Positions 14,841 through 26,548 of a stretch of 64,000 nucleotides of DNA are shown piece by piece; positions within the stretch are counted from its first letter, which is position 1; each line of letters begins with the position of its first letter. The DNA is taken from contig JAPVLO010000073.1 of assembly GCA_027257055.1 (NCBI GenBank), forward strand, positions 2,728,001 to 2,792,000. The letters are read 5' to 3'. Below the pieces are notes generated by a model. That model saw only the letters and a program-made list of their open reading frames with translations. It made no database searches and was not told the DNA's origin. The translations under genes were made by a program, and so were the position numbers. This DNA comes from Cephalopachus bancanus. Lineage: Eukaryota > Chordata > Mammalia > Primates > Tarsiidae.

Positions 14841-15282
14841 TGTGGCAGAGAGGGGCTGATAACAGTTAAAAGTATTCCCTTTGAAGATCAATTGGCAAAC
14901 TCCAAAAACCAGCCAGACAGGTTTTGCTTGAGAAAACCAAATAGCCAAAGACTATTTTCCTGAAGATGCAAAATGGTAACCAATTCACCCTTTGTGAAGT
15001 CATCGGTTTACACCCCCTGCTTGCTATGCATTTTCTGGAGACCATTTGTTTTTTTGAAAATCTGATTTTGCTGAGTACAACTTTGTGAATTCCAAAGAAA
15101 ATGTAATCGCTCAACCTGATCCCCCTCCCTTACGTAAACTAAGGTATAAGACCCCTCTCCTCCCTCCCCGGGGTGCTCAGCCTGGGAGCGTTAGGCTGCT
15201 GAGTTGTGCCAGCACTAATAAATAAATCTGCTACTTCCTAAAAACAACCTTGGTGTCACAGCCTCTCAGTGTTCCCGCTACA
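14841..15282 (+). repeat. 3' LTR of second ERV copy
   Basis: 442 bp, TGTGGCAG...CCCGCTACA, preceded by purine tract AAAGGGGGGAA. Retains GGTATAAGACC and an AATAAATAAA signal near the end. Confidence 0.92.
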
Positions 15283-15424
15283 ATTATGAATATAATCACA
15301 TGCCCTTATTCTTTGGAAAACTGTTCAAGTATTGACAGACCTCAAGCCTAATCACTAAACTGTATTTCTACTATTGTGTTTATCACAATGGATTGCCAGC
15401 TTGTTTAAATACCTGACTCTCTCA

Positions 15425-15530
15425 TGAGATATGAGACTGTAAGTTCCTTGAGGGCAAGGTCTACCTTTTTAAAAATTTTATACCCAAAGTGCTCAGGAGT
15501 TATGGGTGATTAATATATCCTTACCCCAAT
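15425..15530 (+). repeat. L2 3' end fragment
   Basis: AGACTGTAAGTTCCTTGAGGGCAAGGTCTACC matches the L2 3' end pattern. Confidence 0.6.
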
Positions 15531-15539
15531 CTTCCTTAA

Positions 15540-16045
15540 ATAAATGACTTTTATTTCACAGAATTTGGAGAATAAACAAGGCCTTGTATTTTAAGTTTCT
15601 TTCCATGGAATCTTTAGGAGCACTGAAGGTGTTTCTCACTTTAGCAACTAAAACACTGAGAATTCCATCTATCCAGCACAGGAATTCAAGAACTGAAGAC
15701 TCCCTGTGGGAATACAGACCTTCTGCATGCTCCATGACTGTGGCCCTAACCGTTGGAATGTACTGTTCTAAAAATCATACTCAACAGGTTTTCTGAATCT
15801 AGATTATTAAAAATATTCCTGGTGTTTATAAACTCTCAAATAGAGTGTGTGTACTTAAATTTCTTAATACTGCACATCTGTATAAATCTGTAAGCAAACA
15901 GAGAAGAATGGTAGATGAGAGAATGAAAGTTAATTAATATTAAAAAAATGCATTTGTATAAATAACAAGTTGCATGAATTTGTATAAATAACATTTTATA
16001 GCATACAGAGAAGATTCACTTTTTGTAGGAATTATCTTTTATGTA
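15540..16045. other. Nothing recognised
   Basis: AT-rich, no supported feature. Confidence 0.35.
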
Positions 16046-16049
16046 TCAA

Positions 16050-16679
16050 ATTCTGTTCAGTCGGTATTACAGACACCATGGCTGCATAACACAAGACCCT
16101 CAAATTTAGCTGTGTATAGAACAACCATGTATTATGCTCTTAGACTATGATTCTGGGATTTGAGCAGAATACAATGGATTCACCTTTTCCTGCTGATGTC
16201 AAGGGCTTCAGCTGGAAGACTAGCTTCTCAGGACTGAAAGTGCTTGAAGAATTGTTAACCCAAGTATCTGGCAGTTGATGCCGGCCTTGGGCTGGGAGCC
16301 TCAATTTCTCTCCATGTGTGTCTTTCCACATGGACTTTCTGAGTGGGCTACTTTGGGGTTTTTTCCATAGTATGATGACTAGGTTCCAAGGACAAGGAGG
16401 GGGCGGAGAGAGGGAGGGAAGAGAGAATGAGAAGGAAAGCTGGAGGGAGGCAGAGAGACAGACAGAGAGGTGGGGGGAGAGGGAGAGAGGGAGGGAGGGA
16501 GGGAGAGACTGAGAGGCAGAGAGAGAGATAGAGATAGAGAGAGAGGGAGAGAGGGAGATAGAGGGGGGAGGGAGAGAGAGAGAGGCAGAGAGACAGAAAG
16601 TGGGGAAGGGAGAGAGAGAGGGAGAGAGAGAGAGGCAGAGAGACAGAAAGTGGGGAAGGGAGAGAGAGAGGGAGAGAGA

Positions 16680-16763
<84 letters not shown>

Positions 16764-16935
16764 CTGGAGAGGCCCCATTATTTCTTTTGACCTAGCCTAG
16801 CAAGGCATACCTCCTGCATTACATCTATCCAGGTAGTCACAAAGTCCCACTCAGTTTCAAGGGGAGGGAAGATAGACTCCAGGTGATGAATGACCAGGTT
16901 CTGAAAGAACATGTGGGACCAGAAATATTGCTATG
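16050..16935 (-). repeat. MLT1-type LTR (old), reverse, split by GA expansion
   Basis: Both flanks of the GA tract read as one reversed MLT1-like LTR: CCATGGCTGCATAACAC and CAACCATGTATTATGCTC on the left, GACCTAGCCTAGCAAGGCATA and TCAAGGGGAGGGAAGATAGA on the right. The copy near 62,985-63,450 carries the same blocks in the same order. Confidence 0.6.
16390..16758 (+). repeat. (GA)n / GGGA microsatellite, about 365 bp
   Basis: Almost pure purine. 16,571-16,620 is repeated exactly at 16,621-16,670 (50-bp unit with GGCAGAGAGACAGAAAGTGG). It lies where related MLT1 copies have a short AGAGAGAGC run, its likely seed. The long Ser/Leu-rich frame on the other strand is a repeat artefact. Confidence 0.95.
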
Positions 16936-16954
16936 ACAATTTTTGAAAATAAAA

Positions 16955-17070
16955 TCTGCCACATAGGAGTTGGTAGTTCCATTTTATAGATGAAAAACTG
17001 AGGCACAGTATAAATGGTTCTTTATATCTCCACAGCTGGTGAGTGGCAGGGTTGATGCTTCAATCCAGTT
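16955..17070 (-). repeat. MIR, reverse
   Basis: CATTTTATAGATGAAAAACTGAGGCACAG then CACAGCTGGTGAGTGGCAGG, the reversed MIR core. Confidence 0.8.
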
Positions 17071-17329
17071 CTTGTTACTTAATGACATGTTTTTGCTACT
17101 GCATGAGTGTCAAACCTTCACACATACACTGCACTTTTGTCAAGAGGTGAATGACTTTCAATGAGTTATATTTTCTTCCTTCAATTATAATTGGCACTTA
17201 AAATATAACTATGAAGCCTGTTTTCAAACACTGCATTTTAAACTGAGAGCATTAACAAGAGCAAATTATAATAAAATTACAAGTTTCCCCTGAAGTACAA
17301 GCTGAAGACTTGTAAATTTTATATTTTAA

Positions 17330-17640
17330 AGCGATTTCAGTCTTGTAGAAAATTGCAAACAATATTACAAAGAATTTCTGGATCCTTCACCCAGATTCCT
17401 CAACTGTTAACATTTTGCCATATTAGCTTTGTCATTCTCTCTCTTTGATACTTTCTAAAACATTTGTGTGTGAGTTGCATATATGATGCTCCTTTGCCCC
17501 CAGGACTTCAGTGTGCATTTTCTAAAAACAAAGACATTCACTTGCATCATCACAGCAGGAAAATAACTCCCATGCAATACTATTATCTAACATGTAAACC
17601 TTATTATGGTGAAATTCAAATAAACAGACTCTAGAATAAA
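17330..17640. repeat. Old L1 (L1M) fragment
   Basis: Sequence such as AAATTGCAAACAATATTACAAAG, CCTTCACCCAGATTCCTCAACTGTTAACATTTTGCC resembles ancient L1M ends. Confidence 0.5.
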
Positions 17641-18370
17641 ATGAAACTTTCTTCAGAAAAAAAAAATCAGCAAGTCAATACATTCCCTTTCATCTTCTCA
17701 CATAATGGAAAATGTTAGTGTTCAAAGGAGTAACTACAACCATAGATAGGTTCATGCTACTTTAAGATGTCAAGTTTTTAAAAAAACAAATAAACAAGGC
17801 TAATTTATTTAGGAATTATTTTTCACTGCATGGGTTTGCTTTTGTTAATAATCCCCTTCTATGTCAACAAGTTGGGAATATAAGACTTCTAGCCTTTCCA
17901 GGATCCAAGTGAAAGTTAGCAGTGTAACTAACAAAGAACCTCCTTCAAGTTGCAACAATAGCTAATGGAACTGCAACTAGTGGAAGTAATAAAAGTAACT
18001 GTACCTAATGAAGCTAATGAATGTGGAATGAAACCATAGCTAATAAAAAGAAACTCCTTCTAAACTGCAGTTATTGGGCTGATTCAATGTAATACACATC
18101 ACAATATAATATACATCACAATGTAATATACAGTATAATGTAATATTCATTACATTGACTGTATCCCTGTCTGGATTGTTGTAAATATTTAATTCCTCTT
18201 CAAGGGATTTGATTAATGAATGAATGGAACTATAAATTAATAATTAAGCACTAAATCAAATAGTTAAAGCAAGAAAGGGAGAGGAGTAAATATCAAGAGT
18301 AAAGTTGGGAAATGGAAGTAAAATGTAGAGAAAAAAAGTTTAGAAGAAAAATTTAGAAATGAAAAAGAGA
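17640..18370. other. AT-rich, no feature
   Basis: Contains a short degenerate tandem repeat around 18,085-18,155 (units like ATAATATACATCACAATGTA). Nothing else supported. Confidence 0.4.
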
Positions 18371-18680
18371 GGCCAGGCTCGGTGGCTCAGCCTGTAATCC
18401 TGCGCTTTGGGAGGCCGAGGTGAGTGGATTGCCTAAGCCCGTGGGTTCGAGACCCGCCTGGGCAACTTGGCGAGACCTCATCTCTACAATAAAAATAAAA
18501 AATTGGCCGGGCGTGGCAGTGCACGCCTGTAGTTCCAGCTACTTGGAAGGCTGAGGTGGAAGGATCGCCGGGGCCCATCAGGTCAAGGCTGTGGTGACTG
18601 GGAGTGGCCACTGCACTCCAGCCTGGGTGACAGAGTGAGACTCCAACTCAAAAAAGAAAAAGAAAAAAAAAAAAAAAAGA
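18371..18680 (+). repeat. Alu, strepsirrhine variant
   Basis: GGCCAGGCTCGGTGGCTCAGCC start, both monomers, 18-base A-run tail. Confidence 0.93.
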
Positions 18681-18689
18681 AAAGTGAGA

Positions 18690-19080
18690 AAGAAAAAAGA
18701 GAGGATTGGGTGATATGTTCTGGTTTGTTCCATGGTTTATATACAGATGAACGAATGAGTGCAGCAATAGGAGTTAATCTGCAAGGCAGTGGTGTGAGAA
18801 AGACAAAGAAACTATTGTTCTGGGTGTCTCATTATAGTCCAAGAAAAATAACCTGTACACTGGCACCTGAGCCTCAGAGGCTTATTTCTTGCCCTAGGGA
18901 AGAGGGAAAAACATAAGGACTTGGTATTGCTCAAGCAAACATTTAATAACAGGCTTTCTGCAGTAACTTGCCAGATAAGCAGACATTGACACCCTTTGCA
19001 ATGCAATGAGTGCTCAAACAGCTTCAATGAAGCATTATTGATGAGTTTGGTGCTGTGAAACTTCAGCAGTCCTTAGAACT
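18690..19080. other. Nothing recognised
   Basis: No supported feature. Confidence 0.35.
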
Positions 19081-19087
19081 TTAAATC

Positions 19088-19440
19088 CTAAATCCATCCA
19101 AGTTGCTGCAAAGTCCATATGTTAATCCTTTTTTATGGCCACATACTATCCATATCCATTGTGTATATGTTCATTTTTTTGGACTTAGAGTTGATCATAC
19201 TCAGTGATTTATCACAGAAACAAAGAACTGTGTTCCATATGTTCTCACTCATAAGGTGACCTTGAACAATTATAATGCTATAAGAAAGCGATTGGCAATA
19301 GTGGAAAACTGTCAGGGGAAGGTGGGATGGGACTGGCTGTTGGGGGAAACTGCTAGGGGAGGGAGGGGCATACCTCATCAACAAGCGTACCTGCATAATC
19401 AACATTTGTATATCTAACCCTGAATTGTACCCCACATCTG
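19088..19440 (+). mobile_element. L1 3' end with 5' inversion
   Basis: 19,088-19,178 is minus-strand L1 sequence (CCATCCAAGTTGCTGCAAAGTCC...TATGGCCACATA); from about 19,181 the sequence is plus-strand L1 (GGACTTAGAGTTGATCATACTC) to its 3' end and poly-A. The two halves meet at the same point of the L1. Confidence 0.75.
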
Positions 19441-19456
19441 AAAAAAAAAAAAAAAA

Positions 19457-19742
19457 GCCGGGCTCGGTGGCTCAGCCTGTAATCCTGCGCCTTTGGGAGG
19501 CTGAGGTGAGTGAATTGCCTGAGCCCACGGGTTTGAGACCCGCCTGGGCAGCGAGACCTCATCTCTACAATAAATCAAAAAATCAGCGGGCATGGTAGGG
19601 CATGCCTGTAATTCTGGCTACTTGGAAGGCTGAGGCGGAAGGATAGCCGGAGCCCAGCATGTCGAGGCTGCGGTGGCCAGGAGTGGCCACTGCACTCCAG
19701 TCTGGGCGACAGAGTGAGACTCCAACTCAAAAAAAAAAAAAG
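19457..19742 (+). repeat. Alu inserted in the L1 A-tail
   Basis: Starts GCCGGGCTCGGTGGCTCAGCC immediately after the L1 poly-A, ends in its own A-run. Confidence 0.93.
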
Positions 19743-19999
19743 AACTTTAGACCTGGCAGAGTCTACTGGAAGTCCCAGAAATACTGGTATAATTTTTGTT
19801 TCTTCAGGAATAAGACATTAAACTTGTCTTCATTATGAACTGGAAAAAAAATAGAGTAACATAAAAATCATTTCAAAACTATCTTGGACATGTCACATTT
19901 TATAAGGTGACTTAGGCCATTTGGGGTAAGCTAATATGAGATGCTAATATAATTTTTATCTATTGACTTCTTCCTCGGTATCTCCAGCCTTCTTGAGCA

Positions 20000-20215
20000 T
20001 CAGATTTTAGGTCCCAAACTGCCTGCTCAGCCCCTTCACCTGCCTCAAGCTCAACATATTCCAAAGCAAATGGATCATTTTTCTTTCAACTTGACTCCTC
20101 CCTAAGTGAATTTCCCACTTCTGTTGAGGTCACCACCATTCTCCTCATTGACAGGGTTGTCCTTGACAACTCCCTGTCCTTCAGTCCCACTGTGACCTGG
20201 CCTTATATAATAGAT
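20000..20215 (+). repeat. L2 fragment
   Basis: CTTGACTCCTCCCTAAGTGAATTTCCC and TCCTTGACAACTCCCTGTCCTTCAG fit the L2 3' region. Confidence 0.5.
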
Positions 20216-20396
20216 TCTATTTTTGCAATGTTCCTATTTATCATTACTCACCTAGGAAAACAGTGAAAATAACCACCATGTTAGAGATTTTTTTGATATC
20301 ACAAGCAGCCACTTCAGGACACTTCCACTGTCTCCTGTCAGGGACAGGTCTTCATTCCTTAAATTTTCTGTTATCTGCCTGTGAAATTGTTAAGAA

Positions 20397-20458
20397 TTAA
20401 AAAAAGAAGGAGGAGGAGGAGGAGGAGGAGGAGAAGAAGAAGAAGAAGAAGAAGAGGC
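20397..20458 (+). repeat. (GGA)n(GAA)n simple repeat
   Basis: GGAGGAGGAGGAGG passing into GAAGAAGAAGAAG. Confidence 0.93.
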
Positions 20459-20469
20459 CTTAAGAGAAG

Positions 20470-21245
20470 AGGCCTTGCAAAGTGGGCAAAAGATATTAAG
20501 AGACACTTCTCAAAAGAAGACACACAAGCAGCCAACAGATATATGAAAAAATGCTCAGCCTTACTAGTCATCAAAGAAATGCAAATTAAAACCACACTGA
20601 GATACCACCTAACTCCAGTCAGGATGGCCATCATCAGTAACTCAAAGGACAACAGATGCTGGAGAGGAAGCAATGAAAAAGGAACACTTCCACTCTATGG
20701 GTGAGAGTGTAAACTAGTATAACCCCTGTGGAAAATAGTTTGGCGATTCCTAAAAGATCTAAAAATCAGCCTTCCATATTGCCCCCCAATCCGCCTACTG
20801 GGAATATACCCAGAGGAACTCAAATCACTCTATGAGAAAGATACCTGCACACACATGTTTATTGCAGCATTATTCACAATAGTAAAAACATGGAACCAAC
20901 CTGCTGCCCATCAAAAGAGGAGTGGACTTAAAAAAATGTGGTACATATACACAATGGAATATCATGCTGCCATAAAGGACAAAATTAAAAACTTCACATC
21001 AACTTGGATGGACTTAGAGTCTGTAATACTGAGTGACGTGTCGCAGAAACAAAGAACTGAGTATCACATATTCTCACTTATAAGCGGACCTTGAACAGCT
21101 ATCATAATACTGTAAGAAAAGGATTGGCAGTAGTGGGAAACTGCCAGGGTGGAGAGGCGCACCTTATCAACAAGGGTACCTGCATAATGAACATTTGTAT
21201 ACTAACCCTGAATTGTACCCCACATCTTTAAAATGAAAATTTTTT
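20470..21245 (+). mobile_element. L1 3' end, 5'-truncated
   Basis: Begins AAAGTGGGCAAAAGATATTAAG, includes the end of ORF2 (frame 20,855-21,094 with a readable KKMWYIYTMEYHAAIKD segment) and a 3'UTR ending ACCCTGAATTGTACCCCACATC, the 3' end shared by all younger L1 pieces here. Broken by stops; not active. Confidence 0.88.
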
Positions 21246-21249
21246 TAAA

Positions 21250-21770
21250 AAAGGAAGAAGAAGGCCTCTTCACCCCTAGTTCCTCAGAATCCTGATGTAA
21301 CACATGACTTACTAAAGGGATATTTTTAGAATGAAAACAGGATCTGCATTATTTATATATCTGTACTAGTTAGGGAAGTTTAACTCCCATGACAAACAAC
21401 CCTAACACCAGCAGCTTGAAGCAAGAACCACCTTTATCTCTTAGCTCCGCTGTTTTCCAGAGATTCTTGAGTTGTCATGGCCAAGCCCGGAAGGGAACAT
21501 GAACATTACTTCTTTTCATGGTGTTCATGTTCTCTTGGCCAAAACTCAATCAGAAAGTCCCACACAACTGCAATGGATACTAAGAAATGTAGTCACACTG
21601 GAAATAAATTGGGAGATCTAGGAGATCGTCTAGCCAGTGTCTAGCATACTAACTTTCTAACTCTACTTGCTTGCACTTATAATAATCATCTTGTGAAGTG
21701 TCTTTCTGCTAACAGTGACATCGTAAACCACTGACTTCACCCTCATTTATTCCCACTGAAACCTTACCAC
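21250..21770. other. Unassigned sequence
   Basis: Diverged, repeat-like in places but no family could be assigned. Confidence 0.3.
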
Positions 21771-22540
21771 TGACCGGTGTGACCGGTGCCACAGCCTTGA
21801 GGGTCCCGAGAGAGAGCAGTGAGAGATTAAGAATGGCATAGATGTAAATACATAAAGAAAAGCTGGGGCCAGGTGGGCATTTTCCTCTGATGGAGGAGAA
21901 ATGATCCCGAACTAGCTCAGCACGTTTATTTTATAATCAAGCATAAGGCAAGTTGGAAGGGATTCAAGGACTGTGAGAAAGCCATAAACAGAATTATGTT
22001 GCTACCTAAAAGGCGGCTGTTATGCAGTTTTCTTGTTGTAGCTACGGCTTTATCTGTACTATGTGCACCCAGATGTGTGGGCATCTGAGACACCATTTCG
22101 TGCAGCAGGCTGCATCCCTCATAGCCTGCCTTTGGCTAGGATGCAGAGCATCCAAGCGAGACCTTGCCTATGAGCTTGGGGCCATTAAGCGAGAACTTGC
22201 CTTCGCTTGGGGCCTTTACTCAAGGCCTGCTACAGCGACAGTGCTCATCTGCTCCCCACATCACATCTGCTCCCGACAAAACCTCATTCTGGGAGATTTT
22301 AAAAACTTAGGTTGCCTGACCCTGACCCCTGAGCATAAACTGGTCTTGTCCATGGGTAAAGCAATTGGAGCCCATCAGATTTTCTTTCTGGGAATTTTGA
22401 AACCAGAACCATGAGACAGTCAGTCTCTGATGGAATTTGTAACCTGTGAACGCAGAAATTTTAAGGCACCCACCTTTTACTAATCCTGTGTAATGAGGAG
22501 AGAATATGTCTACAGAGAAAGAAAAAAGGAATAAACATTC
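21770..22540 (+). other. Unassigned LTR-like block
   Basis: Higher GC and CpG than its surroundings, a local repeat near 22,148-22,222 (AAGCGAGACCTTGCCT... / AAGCGAGAACTTGCCT..., each followed by GCTTGGGGCC), and an AATAAA near 22,531. A frame of 130 codons (22,022-22,414) has no domain I recognise. Possibly a lineage-specific LTR; not demonstrated. Confidence 0.3.
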
Positions 22541-22883
22541 AGGTAGGAACTTGGATGAGAAACAGGAAGGGAAAAGATATCAGAGAGCTGTCTGACCCCA
22601 GCTTCTGTTCCTTCCATAGGCTGACTACTTTCTCTACTCCTGCCTGTCCCCTTCTGATGAACAACATTTTTGATACATGGAAAAGATACAAAAGAATCCT
22701 ACCCAAGACGATCCCATACCTAATTTCACAAAGAATTTGAAGCAGGCCAAAATGAGAACCCATACAATAAAGTTGACTGGAAAAGTAACAGAGATTTTAG
22801 TCACAGTTGCTATGTTAGTGGAGGATCAGATTTTACTCAAAACTTCCTGGAAGATGAAAATTATTTTTTAAAAAAGAGTTCTG

Positions 22884-23150
22884 AGACTGGGTACAGTGGC
22901 TCACACCTGTAATCTCAGGTGTGATTTGGGAGGCTGAGGAGGGAGGATTGCTTGAGTCTAAGAGTTTGAGACCAACCTGGGCAACACACCAAGACCTTAT
23001 CAGTGCAAAGATAAAAATTAGCTAGGCATGATGAGGTATGCTTGCAGTCCCAGTTACTTGTAAGCCTGAGGTGAGAGGATTGCTTGAGCTCAGGAGTGGG
23101 AGACCAGCCTGGGCAACATAACAAGACCTAGTCTTAAAAAAAAAAGCAAA
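22884..23150 (+). repeat. Alu (older type)
   Basis: GACTGGGTACAGTGGCTCACACCTGTAATC start and A-rich tail; diverged. Confidence 0.85.
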
Positions 23151-23574
23151 ACAAAACTTTACATTTCTCTTAATTTAATTTTTTTCTCTTAATTTTAGAA
23201 AAACAAGAAAATATACACCTTTCTTTGGGGAGTGAAACTCTGTGAGGATTACGACCTAAGAGTAACTTCTTAGGCAGATAAAAATGATTCTTGAGGCCGA
23301 GTTCACAGTCTTTCCTCGATCCATCCAGACTGTCAAAAACAAACCTGATTTTCCCATGTAAAAGTGAAGAGCAATGCTGGGAATCTGAGAACAAAATCTG
23401 AACATCCATTATAGGTATTACACCAGCCCTTATGAAATAATTTGTAATGGCCTTGACCTCCCGTTGTATGATTATATCTTCCGTCGTTGAACCTAGTCTC
23501 CCTTCCTTCCCCCCCATCCCCTGCATTCCCATTTGGCTGGCATATCATTTTTTGTGTTAGAATTCTTGACTTAG

Positions 23575-23705
23575 TTCTATTCTCTCTAGAATGTAAAGCA
23601 CCATGAGTTCAGGGATCCTGTTTGTCTTGTTCACTTCCTTGTTCTCATGTCCTGAAACCATTGCAGATAATAAATACTGATTGACTAAGTGAATGAATGA
23701 ATGAA
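23575..23705 (+). repeat. L2 3' end
   Basis: TAGAATGTAAAGCACCATGAG, GGGATCCTGTTTGTCTTGTTC and AATAAATACTGATTGACTAAGTGAATGAATGAATG match the L2 3' terminus. Confidence 0.85.
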
Positions 23706-23832
23706 GCCACAGAGAGAAGTAGAGGTGGCTGAGTGCAAGAGAACAGAGACTGGGCAGGATTGCAGTAAGGAGAACCTGTGGAGATAGCAGTGTGAGGTAT
23801 GAGGAAGGCAGGTGGGAGGGAATTTACTCTTA

Positions 23833-24450
23833 TTTTAAAATTTTTATTTTAAAGATGTGGAGTACAATTTAGGGTTAGGTACACAAACATTCTTATGCAG
23901 ATACCCTTGTTGATGAGGTGTGCCCCCACTCCCAGCAGATTCTCACTATTGCCAATCCTGTCTCCCCCACCCTCCCCCCCCAGCAGTTTCCTACTACTGC
24001 TAATCCTTTTCTTGTACCATTACAATAATTGTTTGAGGTTCGCTTATGAGTGAGAACATGTGGTACTCAGTTCTTTGTTTCTGTGATAGATTACTCAGTA
24101 TTATAGCCTCTAAGTCCATCCAAGTTAATGTGACATTCATAATCTTGTCCTTCTTTATGGCTGCATAATATTCCACTGTGTAGATGTACCACATTTTTTT
24201 CATCCAGTTCTTTTTCAATGGGCAGCATGGTTGGCTCCATATTTTTGCTATTGTGAGTAATGCTGCAATAAACATATATGTGCAGGTATCTTTTTCACAG
24301 AGTGATTTGAGTTCCTTTGGGTATATTCCCAGTACAGAGATTGAGGGGTCATATGGAAGGTCAAGTTTTAAATCTTTTAAGGATTACCAGACTGATTTCC
24401 ACAGAGGTTGTATTAGCTTACACTCCCACCAACAGTGTAGAAGTGTTTCC
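23833..24450 (-). mobile_element. L1 3' end, reverse
   Basis: Reverse complement of the same L1 3' end as at 20,470-21,245; a minus frame at 24,275-24,000 shows KKMWYIYTVEYYAAIKKDKI from the end of ORF2. Confidence 0.88.
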
Positions 24451-24639
24451 TGAGAAAATGAAATTTTAATAAGTATTGCTAAGAGTGATATAGTTGGATC
24501 CTTGTATTATTATTTAAAAAAACACAGAGGTCATTTAATTTTCAAAAGCCATTTATGGTTACTGTACTCTGTTTCTTCGACTGCTCCATCCTTTAGAAAG
24601 TTTGTCAAGTGAGTTCCATCTCAGGTTTGCCATTTTATC

Positions 24640-25060
24640 TGGTTTTTCATGACTTATTCAGATGTCACTTAATTCATTTTATTTGTCATTTTGGGGGCAC
24701 ATATCATGTATTAAGCAGTGCATTAGATTCTAGGGAAATAAGCGTGAATAAAATCATACTCCTGCACTCACATAGGACCATGGCGTTAGTAAACTAGTAG
24801 TATAGGTCAAGCCCTATGTGAGTACAAGGGAGTGGGCCCTAGCAGTTGGCTGTGGACGTGTCATGCTTCAGCTTCTTAGAGGGAACCACCTCTGCAAAGT
24901 CATAGAGGTGAGAAGGAAGCTACTGGTTTCAAGGAACTGAAAGCATGGGGTCACGACTAGATGACAAGGCGTAAACATGAAAAGGGTGGGAATAGAGGCT
25001 GGATTACCCTTAGATTTTTAAGTAGCAGAATACAAATGACTTCTTTGTGTTGCACTCTGG
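24640..25060 (-). repeat. L2 fragment, reverse
   Basis: Contains AAGTCATAGAGGTGAGAAGGAAGC and GGAACTGAAAGCATGG, a weak match to the reversed L2 3' region. Confidence 0.45.
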
Positions 25061-25521
25061 CAGAAGAACAGAGGATGAATCTGTGATATTATGAAATATA
25101 TATTTGGTCTTCTTTCCCACTTCCTGGCATGCAACTCTTAAACCTTGGAATCTCCAAAGTAATAGATGTAATCTTCAAAGTAATAATGTCTCATAAACAT
25201 GATCTGACAAATGGCTGGCAGTCCCTAGGTGGCTTCAGGTTGGGGACTGGTCATCAAGAAGACTAAGGTCGGATTAGAGGGTTGGGACTTTCTGTCCCAC
25301 CCCACAACCTCCAGGGAGGGGACAGGGGGTGAAGGTGAAATTGATCACCAATGGACAGTGGTTTAATTAATCATGCCTTGTAGTGAAGAGTCCTTGAAAA
25401 TCCTGAAAGGTAGAGTTCTTGTAGCTCTTGAATAGCTGGACACAGTAGGTTCCTAGAGCATGGCGCATGTGTACCCCTGCTCACGTGCCTTGCCCTATGC
25501 ATATATCCATCTATATCCTTT

Positions 25522-25553
<32 letters not shown>
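25522..25553 (+). repeat. (ATT)n microsatellite
   Basis: About ten ATT units, grown from the A-tail of the adjacent reverse Alu. Confidence 0.95.
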
Positions 25554-25838
25554 TTGAGTCAGAGTCTCACTCTGTCACCCAGTTTGCAGTGCAGTAGTAA
25601 GCTCATGGCCACCGCAGCCTTGATCTGCTGGACTCAGGAGATCCTTCTGCCTCAGCCTTCCAAGTAGCTGGAACCACAGGCATGTGCCACCACAAACGGT
25701 TAATGTTTTGATTTATTGTAGAGATGAGGTCTCACCGTGTTCCTCAGGCTGGTCTTGAACCTCTTGGTTCAGGCAATTCTCTCACCTCTGCCTCCCAAAG
25801 TGCTGGGATTAGAGGTGTGAGCCAACATGCCAGCCCCA
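25554..25838 (-). repeat. Alu
   Basis: GAGTCAGAGTCTCACTCTGTCACCC to GCCAACATGCCAGCCCC. Confidence 0.9.
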
Positions 25839-25979
25839 GGTTGTTTTACCTGTGCTGTCTATAACTCGAGGTTTGCATAATCTCCTCCTAGAATTTGGTT
25901 AATTGACTAGAGTGACTCACAGACCTCAGGAAAGCACTTTACTTACATTTACCAGTTTATTACAACAAAAAATAATATA

Positions 25980-26290
25980 GCCGGGCATGGTGGCTCACAC
26001 CTGTAATCCCAGCCCTTTGGGAGTCAGAGGCAAGAGGATTACCTGAGACAGGGTGTTCGAGCCCAGCCTGGGCAACTTTTGAGACCTTGTCTCTACAGTA
26101 AATCAAAAAATCAGCTGGGCGTAGTGGCGTGTACCTGTAGGTCCAACTACTTGGAAGGCTAAGGTGGAAGGATCATCTGAGCCCAGCAGGTTGAGGTTGT
26201 GGTGGCTATAAGTGTGCCATTGCACTCCAGCCTGGACAACAGAGTGGGACTCTGGACTCAACAGACAGAAAGACAGACAGACAAGGCAAA
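25980..26290 (+). repeat. Alu
   Basis: GCCGGGCATGGTGGCTCACACC start; tail is (AGAC)n-like. Confidence 0.92.
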
Positions 26291-26548
26291 ACACAAATGC
26301 TGGGGCATGAGATTAGTATCAGAAGTGGGGGAAATCTTGTGAAACTGTACCCTCAACCTGTGAGATCTGACACTGTCTTTAGGCAGATAGCATCAGAATT
26401 GAATTGGAGGACACCCAGCTGTGTCCACTGCAGAACTAGTTTATTGCTTGGTGTGTGGGGAAATGCCCCCACATATCTGCTGTCTGAAATGTGAGAGCTA
26501 AGAAGGAGAAATTGAGTTTAATTTTTTCCCTCAATATTCTCAGGATCA

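Larger units (their letters stand above)
14282..15282 (+). mobile_element. Second ERV copy, internally deleted
   Basis: Begins with only about 38 bp of the same LTR (TGTGGCAGAGAGG...), then passes directly into env sequence, a purine tract and a full LTR. The flanks ATTA at 14,278-14,281 and 15,283-15,286 are a matching 4-bp target duplication. It is therefore one insertion that lost most of its 5' LTR, gag, pol and the start of env. Confidence 0.88.

Noticed and set aside
16140..16778. 212-codon minus-strand frame rich in Ser and Leu
   Set aside because: It is the read-through of the GA/CT microsatellite; no start context or domain.
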